Source of the DNA: Kytococcus schroeteri
GTDB taxonomy: Bacteria > Actinomycetota > Actinomycetes > Actinomycetales > Dermatophilaceae
NCBI RefSeq assembly: GCF_002847825.1
Contig: NZ_PKIZ01000001.1
Span: 47,389-111,388 of the forward strand
Reading direction: 5' to 3'
DNA length: 64,000 nt
The notes under the pieces were generated by a model. It was not told the DNA's origin and searched no databases. It saw only the letters and a list, made by a program, of their open reading frames with translations. The translations under genes and the position numbers were made by a program. Below are positions 1 through 9,551 of this stretch, piece after piece (the stretch's first letter is position 1; the number at the start of each line of letters is the position of its first letter).

Positions 1-501
1 GCGGTCTGGGAGAACGAGCGCCTGGTGGCCCACGAGCTGGCCCACCAGTGGTTCGGCAACGCCGTCACCGGTGAGCTGCTGCGCGACATCTGGCTGCACG
101 AGGGCTTCGCCTGCTACGCCGAGTGGCTGTGGTCCGACCATCGCCGCACCTGGGAGCCCGGCCCCTCCGTGCAGGAGCAGGCCGCCCGGCACCACGCCGA
201 GCTCGAGGACCTGCCGGCCGGGGTGACCCTCGCGGCCCCCACCATGCGCCGCATGTTCGACGACTGGGTCTACAAGCGGGGCGCGCTCACCCTCCACGCG
301 CTGCGCGCCGTGGTGGGCGACGAGACCTTCTTCGACCTGCTGCGCACCTGGGTGCAGGCGCACTCCGGCGGCACGGCCAGCACGGCCCAGTTCGTGGCCC
401 ACTGCGTGCAGGGGTCCGGTGCGCAGGGCGCCCTGGTGGAACAGACCCTCCACGCCTGGCTGCACGAGCCGCAGCTGCCGCCGCTGCCCGAGCTGGCCTG
501 A
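1..501 (+). CDS. pepN: M1-family zinc aminopeptidase (aminopeptidase N type), C-terminal part
   Basis: The reading frame is open from the first base, so the N-terminus lies outside the window; 166 residues are visible. Residues 11-15 read HELAH, the HEXXH zinc site, and the third zinc ligand Glu34 sits 18 residues after the second His, in the context LHEGFA that corresponds to the family's NEGFA motif. A later KRGALTLHALR segment is also typical of M1 enzymes. The enzyme removes N-terminal amino acids from peptides, normally in the cytoplasm. After the catalytic part only about 130 residues follow, so the long helical C-terminal domain of classic PepN is absent, as in the short actinobacterial M1 peptidases. 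The metallopeptidase call is secure; substrate range is not visible. Confidence 0.9.
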   Translation, partial: AVWENERLVAHELAHQWFGNAVTGELLRDIWLHEGFACYAEWLWSDHRRTWEPGPSVQEQAARHHAELEDLPAGVTLAAPTMRRMFDDWVYKRGALTLHALRAVVGDETFFDLLRTWVQAHSGGTASTAQFVAHCVQGSGAQGALVEQTLHAWLHEPQLPPLPELA

Positions 502-520
502 GCCCGGGCACCGCCCGGGC
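502..520. terminator. Hairpin between convergent genes
   Basis: Perfect 8-bp inverted repeat GCCCGGGC/GCCCGGGC around a 3-base loop, directly after the aminopeptidase stop and before the stop of the convergent gene. No T-run follows, as is usual in high-GC actinobacteria. Confidence 0.5.
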
Positions 521-537
521 GCGAGGTGCCGCGCGGC

Positions 538-1095
538 TCAGTGCCAGACGAGCCGCACCGGGCCCGGGGGCGTGACCGCCACGGCCGCGGTCTGCCCCGC
601 ATGGTCCAGGTCCACCAGCGTGGCCGGCGGCCCTGCCAGCACCGTGCCGTCCATCGCCAGCCGGACCGTCCGCGGGTCGGTGGCCAGCCCCGTGCCGTGC
701 GCCTTGAGCAGCGCCTCCTTGCGCACCCACAGGCGGGTGCGGGCGGCGTCGTCGGCGCAGGTCTCCCGCGGGTGCAGGGCCACGGCGTCGAAGCCCGCGA
801 AGGCCACGGCGCCGTGGTGCTCGGTGTCCACGCCCACCCCGGCGCCCACGCAGAGGGCCACGAGCGCCGGGCCCGGGTCGCGGGGGCGGGAGAGCGACAC
901 CGAGGCGCCCTCCACCCCGCGCAGCACCGGCCGGCCGTGTGCGGCGGACCCGCACTGCGGGCAGGCGTGGGCGAGGGACAGGCCGGGGGCGCCGGTGACG
1001 GCGGCGGCCAGGGCGAGCAGCGCGGTGTGCGCGTCGCCGGGGGCGCGCGCCAGGTGGACCTCGGGCACACCGGCACCGTAGTCCGTGCCCCGCAC
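538..1095 (-). CDS. 4'-phosphopantetheinyl transferase (Sfp type)
   Basis: Transfers phosphopantetheine from CoA to carrier proteins of fatty acid, polyketide or peptide synthases. The 185-residue protein has the Sfp-family signatures: GVDTEHH (the GVDIE Mg-binding motif) and, about 45 residues later, LWVRKEALLKAHGTGL (the W-x3-KEA-x2-K motif). A CPQCG..HGRP segment upstream is common in this family. The GTG start at 1095 was chosen because a GAGGGG purine stretch precedes it; GTG at 1068 is an alternative. The gene is divergent from fdhD and convergent with the aminopeptidase. No carrier-protein or synthase gene is in the window, so its target is unknown. Confidence 0.88.
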   Translation of the reverse strand: MRGTDYGAGVPEVHLARAPGDAHTALLALAAAVTGAPGLSLAHACPQCGSAAHGRPVLRGVEGASVSLSRPRDPGPALVALCVGAGVGVDTEHHGAVAFAGFDAVALHPRETCADDAARTRLWVRKEALLKAHGTGLATDPRTVRLAMDGTVLAGPPATLVDLDHAGQTAAVAVTPPGPVRLVWH

Positions 1096-1113
1096 CCGTC
1101 CCGCCCCTCGTGC

Positions 1114-1119
1114 GAGGAT
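1114..1119 (+). promoter_or_regulatory. -10 hexamer of fdhD, leaderless
   Basis: GAGGAT ends 6 bases before the fdhD ATG, and no Shine-Dalgarno sequence fits between them, so the transcript probably begins at or beside the start codon. Confidence 0.45.
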
Positions 1120-1125
1120 CGCCCG

Positions 1126-1980
1126 ATGGGCCGCCTCACCGTCCGCCGACCGATCCTCCGCCTCCGGGGCCAGGAGCCCGCCCGCCGGGTGGTCGACACC
1201 CTGGCCGGCGAGGAGCCGCTGGAGATCCGGGTGGCCGGGCGGCCGCTGGCGGTCACCATGCGCACCCCGGGCCACGACGTGGAGCTGGCCACCGGCTTCC
1301 TGGTCTCCGAGGGCGTGCTGCGCCGCGGGGACGACCTGCGTGCCGCCATCCACTGCGGCGGGCCGGGTACCGGGGGAGGGGAGCCCAACACCTACAACGT
1401 GCTCGACCTCGCGCTGGCCGAGGGCGTGGAGCCGCCGGGGGAGGCGGTGGAGCGGAACTTCTACACCACCAGCAGCTGCGGCGTGTGTGGCAAGGCCAGC
1501 ATCGAGGCGGTGCGCACCACCTCGGTGCACGACCTCACCACCGACCGCTGCCGGGTCTCCCGCGCCACCCTGGCCGCGCTGCCCGGGGCCCTGCGCGAGG
1601 CCCAGCGGGTGTTCGACAGCACCGGGGGCCTGCACGCCGCGGGCTTGTTCGACGCGGCCACCGGCGAGGCGCTCGTGGTGCGTGAGGACGTGGGGCGCCA
1701 CAACGCGGTCGACAAGGTGGTGGGCTGGGCCGCCCAGCACGACCGCCTGCCGGCCCGCGGCACGGTGCTGCAGGTCTCCGGGCGGGCCAGCTTCGAGCTG
1801 GTGCAGAAGGCGGTCATGGCCGGCATCCCGGTGCTCAGCGCGGTCTCCGCGCCCTCCTCGCTGGCGGTCGAGCTGGCCGACGAGCAGGGACTCACGCTCC
1901 TGGGTTTCGTCCGCGGCGACTCGATGAACCTCTACGCGCACGCCCACCGGGTCGAGGGGGTCGACGCCGCCACCTCGTGA
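1126..1980 (+). CDS. fdhD: Formate dehydrogenase accessory sulfurtransferase FdhD
   Basis: Carries sulfur from a cysteine desulfurase to the molybdenum cofactor so that formate dehydrogenase becomes active. The 284-residue protein shows the FdhD hallmarks: GHDVELATGFLVSEG near residue 50, the persulfide-carrying CGVCGK loop near residue 125 (C-x2-C), and EDVGRHNAVDKV near residue 190. The ATG at 1126 has a leaderless promoter just upstream. No formate dehydrogenase gene is within the window, so the client enzyme is encoded elsewhere. Its divergence from the phosphopantetheinyl transferase gene appears to be coincidental. Confidence 0.95.
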   Translation: MGRLTVRRPILRLRGQEPARRVVDTLAGEEPLEIRVAGRPLAVTMRTPGHDVELATGFLVSEGVLRRGDDLRAAIHCGGPGTGGGEPNTYNVLDLALAEGVEPPGEAVERNFYTTSSCGVCGKASIEAVRTTSVHDLTTDRCRVSRATLAALPGALREAQRVFDSTGGLHAAGLFDAATGEALVVREDVGRHNAVDKVVGWAAQHDRLPARGTVLQVSGRASFELVQKAVMAGIPVLSAVSAPSSLAVELADEQGLTLLGFVRGDSMNLYAHAHRVEGVDAATS

Positions 1981-1994
1981 CCCGCCCGCGGTAG

Positions 1995-2000
1995 TAGGCT
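1995..2000 (+). promoter_or_regulatory. -10 hexamer of the DUF881/sbp operon
   Basis: TAGGCT lies 41 bases before the ATG at 2042. The transcript would have a short leader with the purine-rich GAGGGAGG ribosome binding site at about 2029-2036. Confidence 0.45.
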
Positions 2001-2041
2001 CCGACCCTCAGCAGGCCCCGCGGACGGCGAGGGAGGTGGCC

Positions 2042-2869
2042 ATGGCGCAGCAGGAGCCCGACCAGCGGCCGCGCAACCTCATCGAGGAGCTGCTGGCCAA
2101 CCCCGTCGAGCCCGCGTACGCCGCGGCCCACGAGCGGCGCCGTCGTGCCGGCGAGGGTCCCGCCCCCGCCCGCCGGGCCCCGGCCGGACTGGCCCTGGGC
2201 GCCACGCTCGTGCTCATCGGTCTGGTGCTGGTGGCCGGCTACCAGAACCTGCGCGAGGACCTGCCGGCCGACGCCCCCCGCGCCCAGCTGGCCGCCCGCC
2301 TCCACGAGGAGCAGGACCTCTTCGCCGAGGAGGCCGCGGCGCTCGACCGGGAGCAACGGGCCGTGGAGGAGCAGCAGGGCCACCTCCTGCGCGAGGGGGG
2401 CAGCGGTGAGCTCGCCGCGCAGGTCGAGGCCCGTGGCGTCGCCGCGGCGGCCACCCCCGTCACCGGTGCGGGGCTGGTCCTGCAGCTCGACGACGCGCCG
2501 GGGCCCGACCCCGAGCAGCGGGTCGTCGCTGCGGACCTCCAGCGCCTGTCCAACCTGCTGTGGGCCTCCGGGGCGCAGGCCGTGAGCATCAACGGCCACC
2601 GCCTGAGCTCCCTGGCCGGCATCCGCTTCGCAGGCCAGGCCCTGGTGGTGGACTTCCGCGCCCTGGACCGCCCGTACACGGTGGAGGCGGTGGGTCCGGC
2701 CACGATGCCGGACCGCTTCGCCGAGCTGGGGGGTCAGGACCACCTGCGCCACCTGCGTGACGAGGTGGGCCTGCGCACCAGCACCCGCCGGGCCGCGGAC
2801 CTCACGGTGCCGGCCGACCCCACCCTCACGCTGCACCATGCCCGCCCCGTCACCGTGGAGACTCCATGA
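2042..2869 (+). CDS. DUF881 family membrane-anchored protein (first copy)
   Basis: A 275-residue protein of DUF881, a family of unknown biochemical function found beside sbp in Gram-positive bacteria (Rv1823 type). It has a cytoplasmic N-terminus of about 45 residues, one membrane segment (about 46-66, LALGATLVLIGLVLVAGYQ), a coiled-coil-like Glu/Gln/Arg-rich stretch (about 80-120), and the DUF881 globular part with GAGLVLQLDDA, GAQAVSINGHRL and a YTVEAVG segment. The ATG at 2042 follows a strong purine-rich site; a GTG six bases upstream is in frame but less likely. It overlaps sbp by 4 bp and starts a three-gene envelope operon. Confidence 0.85.
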   Translation: MAQQEPDQRPRNLIEELLANPVEPAYAAAHERRRRAGEGPAPARRAPAGLALGATLVLIGLVLVAGYQNLREDLPADAPRAQLAARLHEEQDLFAEEAAALDREQRAVEEQQGHLLREGGSGELAAQVEARGVAAAATPVTGAGLVLQLDDAPGPDPEQRVVAADLQRLSNLLWASGAQAVSINGHRLSSLAGIRFAGQALVVDFRALDRPYTVEAVGPATMPDRFAELGGQDHLRHLRDEVGLRTSTRRAADLTVPADPTLTLHHARPVTVETP

Positions 2870-3198
2870 TCCCCGCCCTCGGCCTCGTCCTTGGCATCCT
2901 GCTGGGCGTCTGGCTCCAGCCCGACGTGCCCTGGTGGTTGGAGCCCTACCTGCCCATCGCCGTCATCGCCGCGCTGGACGCCGTGTTCGGTGGTGCCCGC
3001 GCCGCGCTGGACGGCATCTTCTCCGAGCGCGTCTTCGTGGTCTCCTTCCTCTCCAACGTGGTGGTGGCCGCCTTCATCGTCTGGATCGGCGACCAGCTCG
3101 GGGTGGGCTCGCAGCTCACCACCGGGGTGGTCGTCGTGCTGGGTCTGCGCATCTTCAGCAACCTCGCCGCCATCCGGAGGCACCTGTTCCATGCCTGA
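2866..3198 (+). CDS. sbp: Small basic family membrane protein (DUF1290)
   Basis: A 110-residue protein of the small basic protein family. It contains three or four hydrophobic helices, starting with IPALGLVLGILLGVWLQPDV. The segment ALDAVFGGARAALDGIFSERVFVVSFLSN is the family's most conserved part. It sits between two DUF881 genes, the invariant arrangement in actinobacteria (Rv1824 type), and overlaps both neighbours by a few bases, which points to translational coupling. An envelope or cell-division role is assumed from conservation with division clusters in other Gram-positives; nothing in the sequence defines an activity. Confidence 0.9.
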   Translation: MIPALGLVLGILLGVWLQPDVPWWLEPYLPIAVIAALDAVFGGARAALDGIFSERVFVVSFLSNVVVAAFIVWIGDQLGVGSQLTTGVVVVLGLRIFSNLAAIRRHLFHA

Positions 3199-3931
3199 GT
3201 CCCCGCAGCCCGGCGCGCGTCCCCCGCGCCGTCCCCGCCCCCTGCCGAGGCCCCGGCGCACCGGCTGGCGGGCCTTTGGCGGCCGCGGCAGCACCACCGC
3301 CGCGGTCCTGCTGGGCCTGCTCGGCTTCGCGCTGTCCACGAGCAGCCTGGACCCGCAGCGCGATGCCGTGCGCGACCTGAGCGAGGCCGAGCTGGTGGAG
3401 CTCCTCCACGACGTGGAGGCCCACGACGACGAGCTCGATGCCCAGCGGGTGGCCCTAGAGGAGCAGAAGGCCGCCCTGGAGGCCGGGTCTGGGCGTTCCG
3501 AGGCCGAGAAGCAGGCGCGCCGCCGCTCCCAGGAGCTGGGCATCCTTGCCGGCGTGGTGCCGGCCGCCGGCCCCGGCATCCAGATGACGGTGCCGGCGGC
3601 CGGGGAGCTCGGGGCCGGGACCCTGCTGCAGGCCGTGCAGGAGCTGCGCGACGCCGGCGCCGAGGCCATGGAGGTGAACGGTCACCGGGTGGTGGCCGGC
3701 AGCTGGTTCGTCGACGACACCGAGGGGCGGGTGGTCATGGACGGTGAGGTGCTCCGCCCGCCCTACCGGTTCCGCGCCATCGGGCCCGCCGAGACCCTGG
3801 CCACCGCCATGCGGATCCCCGGCGGCGTGGTGGAGTCCGCCGCCCAGGAGGGCTCCCGGGTGAGCGTGCTGGTGCGCGACGAGGTACGGGTGGAGGCCAC
3901 CGTCCCGCTGGAGGAGGGCGCCGGACGGTGA
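3191..3931 (+). CDS. DUF881 family membrane-anchored protein (second copy)
   Basis: A 246-residue paralogue of the protein at 2042 (Rv1825 type). It has a very Pro/Arg-rich cytoplasmic tail (residues 1-30), one membrane segment (about 35-50, TTAAVLLGLLGFALST), a Glu-rich heptad-like stretch (about 60-110), then the DUF881 core with GPGIQMTVP, GAEAMEVNGHRV and YRFRAIGP. The ATG at 3191 lies inside the end of sbp (8-bp overlap). The frame is open far upstream, but that part only shadows sbp. The two copies with sbp may form one membrane complex (inference). Confidence 0.85.
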   Translation: MPESPQPGARPPRRPRPLPRPRRTGWRAFGGRGSTTAAVLLGLLGFALSTSSLDPQRDAVRDLSEAELVELLHDVEAHDDELDAQRVALEEQKAALEAGSGRSEAEKQARRRSQELGILAGVVPAAGPGIQMTVPAAGELGAGTLLQAVQELRDAGAEAMEVNGHRVVAGSWFVDDTEGRVVMDGEVLRPPYRFRAIGPAETLATAMRIPGGVVESAAQEGSRVSVLVRDEVRVEATVPLEEGAGR

Positions 3932-3956
3932 CGACTGTGGCACGGGACACTAGGAT
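3928..3956 (+). promoter_or_regulatory. Promoter of gcvH
   Basis: GTGACG (3928-3933) and TAGGAT (3951-3956) are separated by 17 bp, an ideal -35/-10 pair. The -35 overlaps the stop of the DUF881 gene. The leader of about 30 bases carries GGAG repeats before the gcvH ATG. Confidence 0.55.
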
Positions 3957-3993
3957 CGACCCACCATCACCCGAAGGAGTGCGAGGAGCGCCC

Positions 3994-4374
3994 ATGGACT
4001 ACCCCCAGGACCTGCTGTACACCGACAAGCACGAGTGGCTGCGTGAGGCCGGCGACGGCGTCTACCGCGTGGGCATCACCGACTACGCCCAGGACGCGCT
4101 GGGTGACGTCGTCTTCGTGACGCTGCCGGCCGTGGGCGAAACCTTCTCCCGCGACGACGCCGCCGGTGAGGTGGAGTCCACCAAGTCCGTCAGCGACGTG
4201 TACTCCCCGCTGAGCGGCGAGATCACGGCCGTCAACGACGCGCTCGACGCCACCCCCGAGAACGTGAACTCCGACCCCTACGGCGAGGGCTGGATCTTCG
4301 AGATCAAGGTCTCCGAGTCCTCCGAGGTCGAGGACCTCCTCGACGCCGAGGCCTACACCGCCACGCTCGACTGA
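3994..4374 (+). CDS. gcvH: Glycine cleavage system H protein
   Basis: The lipoyl carrier that shuttles the aminomethyl group of glycine between the P, T and L proteins. The 126-residue length is standard. The lipoyl-lysine lies in VESTKSVSDVYSP (Lys about residue 64), and the motifs DKHEWLR, GITDYAQDALGDVVFV and NSDPYGEGWIFEI are those of GcvH. ATG at 3994 follows GCGAGGAGCG. The gene is part of the conserved actinobacterial block, with gcvP 2 kb downstream. No gcvT or lipoamide dehydrogenase gene is present here, so the complex is completed by genes elsewhere. Confidence 0.97.
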   Translation: MDYPQDLLYTDKHEWLREAGDGVYRVGITDYAQDALGDVVFVTLPAVGETFSRDDAAGEVESTKSVSDVYSPLSGEITAVNDALDATPENVNSDPYGEGWIFEIKVSESSEVEDLLDAEAYTATLD

Positions 4375-4388
4375 GCGCAGCACCCCCG

Positions 4389-4427
4389 GACGACGGGTGC
4401 CGGGGGCGACCCCCGGCACCCGTCGTC
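4389..4427 (+). terminator. 18-bp perfect hairpin between gcvH and garA
   Basis: GACGACGGGTGCCGGGGG pairs perfectly with the arm at 4410-4427 around the 3-base loop CGA. It has no T-run. It probably ends or attenuates gcvH transcripts, leaving garA partly independent. Confidence 0.7.
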
Positions 4428-4450
4428 GACCACCAGAAAGGACCAGGCGC

Positions 4451-4906
4451 ATGAGCTCCACCCCGGGCGGTACCCCGCACGCGACGGGCCCCGCCACCTC
4501 CCGCATCGACCTGGCGACCGGGTCGCCCGTCCCCACCCACCCGCGCACACCGGTGGCGATGACGGACGTCGATGCGCAGATGATCGCCGCCCTGCGCCCG
4601 GGCACCGCCCTGCTGCTCATCCCCGCCGGCGCCTCGGCCGGTGCGCGCTACCTGCTCGACGAGCCGGAGACCACGGTGGGCCGCGCCGCGGACGCCGACA
4701 TCCTGCTCGACGACGTGACCGTCTCGCGCCACCACGCGCGCTTCGTGCTCTCGCAGGAGGGGTGCCGCCTCGTGGACAGCAAGTCCACCAACGGCACCTA
4801 CGTCAACGGCGAGCCGGTGGAACAGGTCGACCTGCAGGAGGGCGACGAGGTGCAGATCGGCAAGTACCGCCTGGTCTTCCACCCCGCGACCTCCCCGGTG
4901 GCATGA
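4451..4906 (+). CDS. garA: FHA-domain regulator of the GarA/OdhI type
   Basis: A 151-residue protein whose C-terminal two thirds is a forkhead-associated domain: TTVGRAADADILLDD, VSRHHARF, STNGTYVNG, and a C-terminal GKYRLVF strand. In relatives (Rv1827, C. glutamicum OdhI) the unphosphorylated protein binds and inhibits 2-oxoglutarate dehydrogenase and modulates glutamate enzymes, and Ser/Thr kinases switch it off. The position between gcvH and the MerR genes is the conserved garA locus. Odd: the first 43 residues are Pro/Thr/Ser-rich and lack the short ETTSVF-like phospho-acceptor motif of the characterised proteins. The start at 4451 follows AAAGGA. It overlaps the next gene by 4 bp. Confidence 0.85.
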   Translation: MSSTPGGTPHATGPATSRIDLATGSPVPTHPRTPVAMTDVDAQMIAALRPGTALLLIPAGASAGARYLLDEPETTVGRAADADILLDDVTVSRHHARFVLSQEGCRLVDSKSTNGTYVNGEPVEQVDLQEGDEVQIGKYRLVFHPATSPVA

Positions 4907-5607
4907 CGGGGGCGAGGCACACCATCGGCCAGGTGGTCCGCGAGCTGTCGGCGGACTTCCCGGACCTCACCATCTCGAAGGTGCGCTTCCTGGAGGGCAA
5001 GGGGCTCATCACCCCGGAGCGCACCCCCGCCGGCTACCGGCTGTTCTCCGACGACCAGGTGGAGCGCCTGCGTTTCGTGCTCACCTCCCAGCGCGACCGC
5101 TTCTGGCCGCTCAAGGTGATCGCCGACGCCCTGGACCAGATGGACCGTGGCCTGTCGGTGGACCTCGACGCGCCCGCCCCCGGACGGCCCGCTCCTCCGC
5201 CCGCCGGCGCGCTGCCCGGGGCGACCGGGCCGGCCGTGCAGGCGGTGGATTTCTCCAGCCGCGAGGCGGTGCGCGTCAGCCGGTCCGAGCTCTGCCGCAG
5301 CGCCGGCATCGAGCCCTCCCAGCTGGACGACATCGCGTCCTTCGGCCTGGTCCATGCCGACCGCGAGGGCTGGTACTCCTCCCACGACGTCGACATCGCC
5401 CGCGCGGTGGCCACCTTCGCCTCCTTCGGGCTGGAGCCCCGGCACCTGCGCATGTTCCGGCTGGCCGCCGACCGCGAGGCGGCGCTGGTGCAGCAGACCC
5501 TCACCGCCTCGCGTCCCGCCCCGGACGAGCGGGAGGGGATGCGCAACGAGCTGGCCGCGGCCTGCCTGGCGCTCCACGTGGCCCTGGTGCGCGCCGAGCT
5601 CGGCTGA
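4903..5607 (+). CDS. MerR-family regulator, Rv1828/FtsR type
   Basis: A 234-residue regulator. The N-terminal winged helix-turn-helix (residues 5-75) reads TIGQVVRELSADFPDLTISKVRFLEGKGLI followed by RTPAGYRLFSDDQVERLRFV. The C-terminal half has a second helical region ending in a chain of Leu/Ala helices. Position directly after garA (ATGA overlap) and before a second MerR gene matches the M. tuberculosis order. The C. glutamicum orthologue in this locus activates ftsZ (FtsR). Orthology here rests on synteny and length, and the target genes cannot be read from this window. The Pro/Ala linker at about 85-110 is longer than usual. Confidence 0.82.
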   Translation: MTGARHTIGQVVRELSADFPDLTISKVRFLEGKGLITPERTPAGYRLFSDDQVERLRFVLTSQRDRFWPLKVIADALDQMDRGLSVDLDAPAPGRPAPPPAGALPGATGPAVQAVDFSSREAVRVSRSELCRSAGIEPSQLDDIASFGLVHADREGWYSSHDVDIARAVATFASFGLEPRHLRMFRLAADREAALVQQTLTASRPAPDEREGMRNELAAACLALHVALVRAELG

Positions 5608-5675
5608 CCGCCCGACCGCGGCCGGCCCGACCGGCCGGTCGGCGTGGCGGCGTTGCCTGCCCGGGGACGGCGCAG

Positions 5676-5681
5676 TAGCGT
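5676..5681 (+). promoter_or_regulatory. -10 hexamer of second merR gene, leaderless
   Basis: TAGCGT ends 7 bases before the GTG at 5689. There is no room for a ribosome binding site, so this supports GTG 5689 over upstream in-frame starts. Confidence 0.45.
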
Positions 5682-5688
5682 CGCCCCC

Positions 5689-6240
5689 GTGACGACGACG
5701 CCGCCCGAGCAGGGCCACCCGGGGGAGCAGGTCCCGCTGTTCGACGACCCGGTCGCCGCTGCCCGGGACGCGGTGGGCTACCGCGGCCCGCAGGCCTGCG
5801 CCGCCGCCGGCGTCACCTACCGCCAGCTCGACTACTGGGCCCGCACCGGCCTGCTGCGCCCCAGCGTGCGAGGCGCCCAGGGCTCGGGCACGCAGCGGCT
5901 CTACTCCTTCCGCGACATCGTCGTGCTCAAGATCATCAAGCGCCTGCTCGACACAGGTGTCTCGCTGCAGCAGATCCGGGTGGCCGTCGAGGCCGTCGCG
6001 GACCGTGGCGCGGACGACCTCGCCTCGCTGACCCTCATGTCCGACGGCGCCTCGGTGTACGAGTGCACGAGCGACGACGAGGTCATCGACCTGGTGCGCG
6101 GCGGGCAGGGCGTCTTCGGCATCGCCATCTCCAGCGTGTGGCGCGAGGTGGAGGGCAGCCTGTGCGAGCTGCCCGGTGCCGACGAGCGCGAGGGCGTGGT
6201 CGACGAGCTGGCCGCCCGGCGCGCGCGCCGCGGCGCCTGA
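5689..6240 (+). CDS. MerR-family regulator, Rv1830 type
   Basis: A 183-residue protein with a MerR-like DNA-binding domain: GPQACAAAGVTYRQLDYWARTGLLRPSVRGAQGSG, then QRLYSFRDIVVLKIIKRLLDTGVSLQQIR. The C-terminal region (about 105-183) is a compact dimerisation part ending in REGVVDELAARRARRG. It is the second of two MerR genes in the conserved gcvH-garA-merR-merR-gcvP order. In Mycobacterium a DUF151 (bifunctional nuclease) gene lies between them, but here there are only 81 non-coding bases. The regulatory target is unknown; proximity to gcvP is suggestive only. Confidence 0.82.
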   Translation: MTTTPPEQGHPGEQVPLFDDPVAAARDAVGYRGPQACAAAGVTYRQLDYWARTGLLRPSVRGAQGSGTQRLYSFRDIVVLKIIKRLLDTGVSLQQIRVAVEAVADRGADDLASLTLMSDGASVYECTSDDEVIDLVRGGQGVFGIAISSVWREVEGSLCELPGADEREGVVDELAARRARRGA

Positions 6241-6283
6241 GGCGGCACGGGCCCGAACCCTCCTCGGCGGGGGCGTGACGTAA

Positions 6284-6289
6284 TACACT
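6284..6289 (+). promoter_or_regulatory. -10 hexamer of gcvP
   Basis: TACACT inside TAATACACT, an extended -10, lies about 20 bases before the glycine riboswitch and 142 bases before the gcvP start. Confidence 0.5.
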
Positions 6290-6304
6290 CGCCGGTGCCG
6301 TCGA

Positions 6305-6401
6305 CCCCGCAGGGGAGAGTCCCGCACCGGGACGCCGAAGGAGCAACCTCCCCGGAATCTCTCAGGCCCACGGACCCTGCGCGGTGAGGCAACTCTGGCC
6401 G
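6305..6401 (+). ncRNA. Glycine riboswitch (one aptamer) upstream of gcvP
   Basis: Conserved glycine-aptamer pieces occur in order: GGGGAGAGTCCC at about 6312-6323, CGCCGAAGGAGCAA at 6333-6346, GGAATCTCTCAGGC at 6354-6367, CGGACC at 6371-6376 and ACTCTGG at 6392-6398. Only one full aptamer is visible, followed by CCGGCC and 30 bases to the start codon, so this is a singleton type rather than the usual tandem. In known cases glycine binding turns on glycine cleavage genes. No clear terminator follows, so control could be at translation start (inference). Confidence 0.85.
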
Positions 6402-6430
6402 GCCCCAGTGCCCACAGAGGGGGAGAGATC

Positions 6431-9418
<2,988 letters not shown>

Positions 9419-9476
9419 CCTGCTGCGCGGCAGGGGCCCTGTCCGGGTCCCTGCCGGCGCGGGACGGCGCCCCCGT

Positions 9477-9516
9477 CACGTGGGACCGGCCACCCTGTGG
9501 TGGCCGGTCCCACGTG
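9477..9516. terminator. 18-bp perfect hairpin after gcvP
   Basis: CACGTGGGACCGGCCACC and its exact complement enclose a 4-base CTGT loop, 58 bases after the gcvP stop. It is the strongest hairpin in this part of the window and isolates gcvP from the next gene. Confidence 0.75.
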
Positions 9517-9551
9517 CTTGGATGGAGCCCCGCACGGCGAAAGGCAGGACC

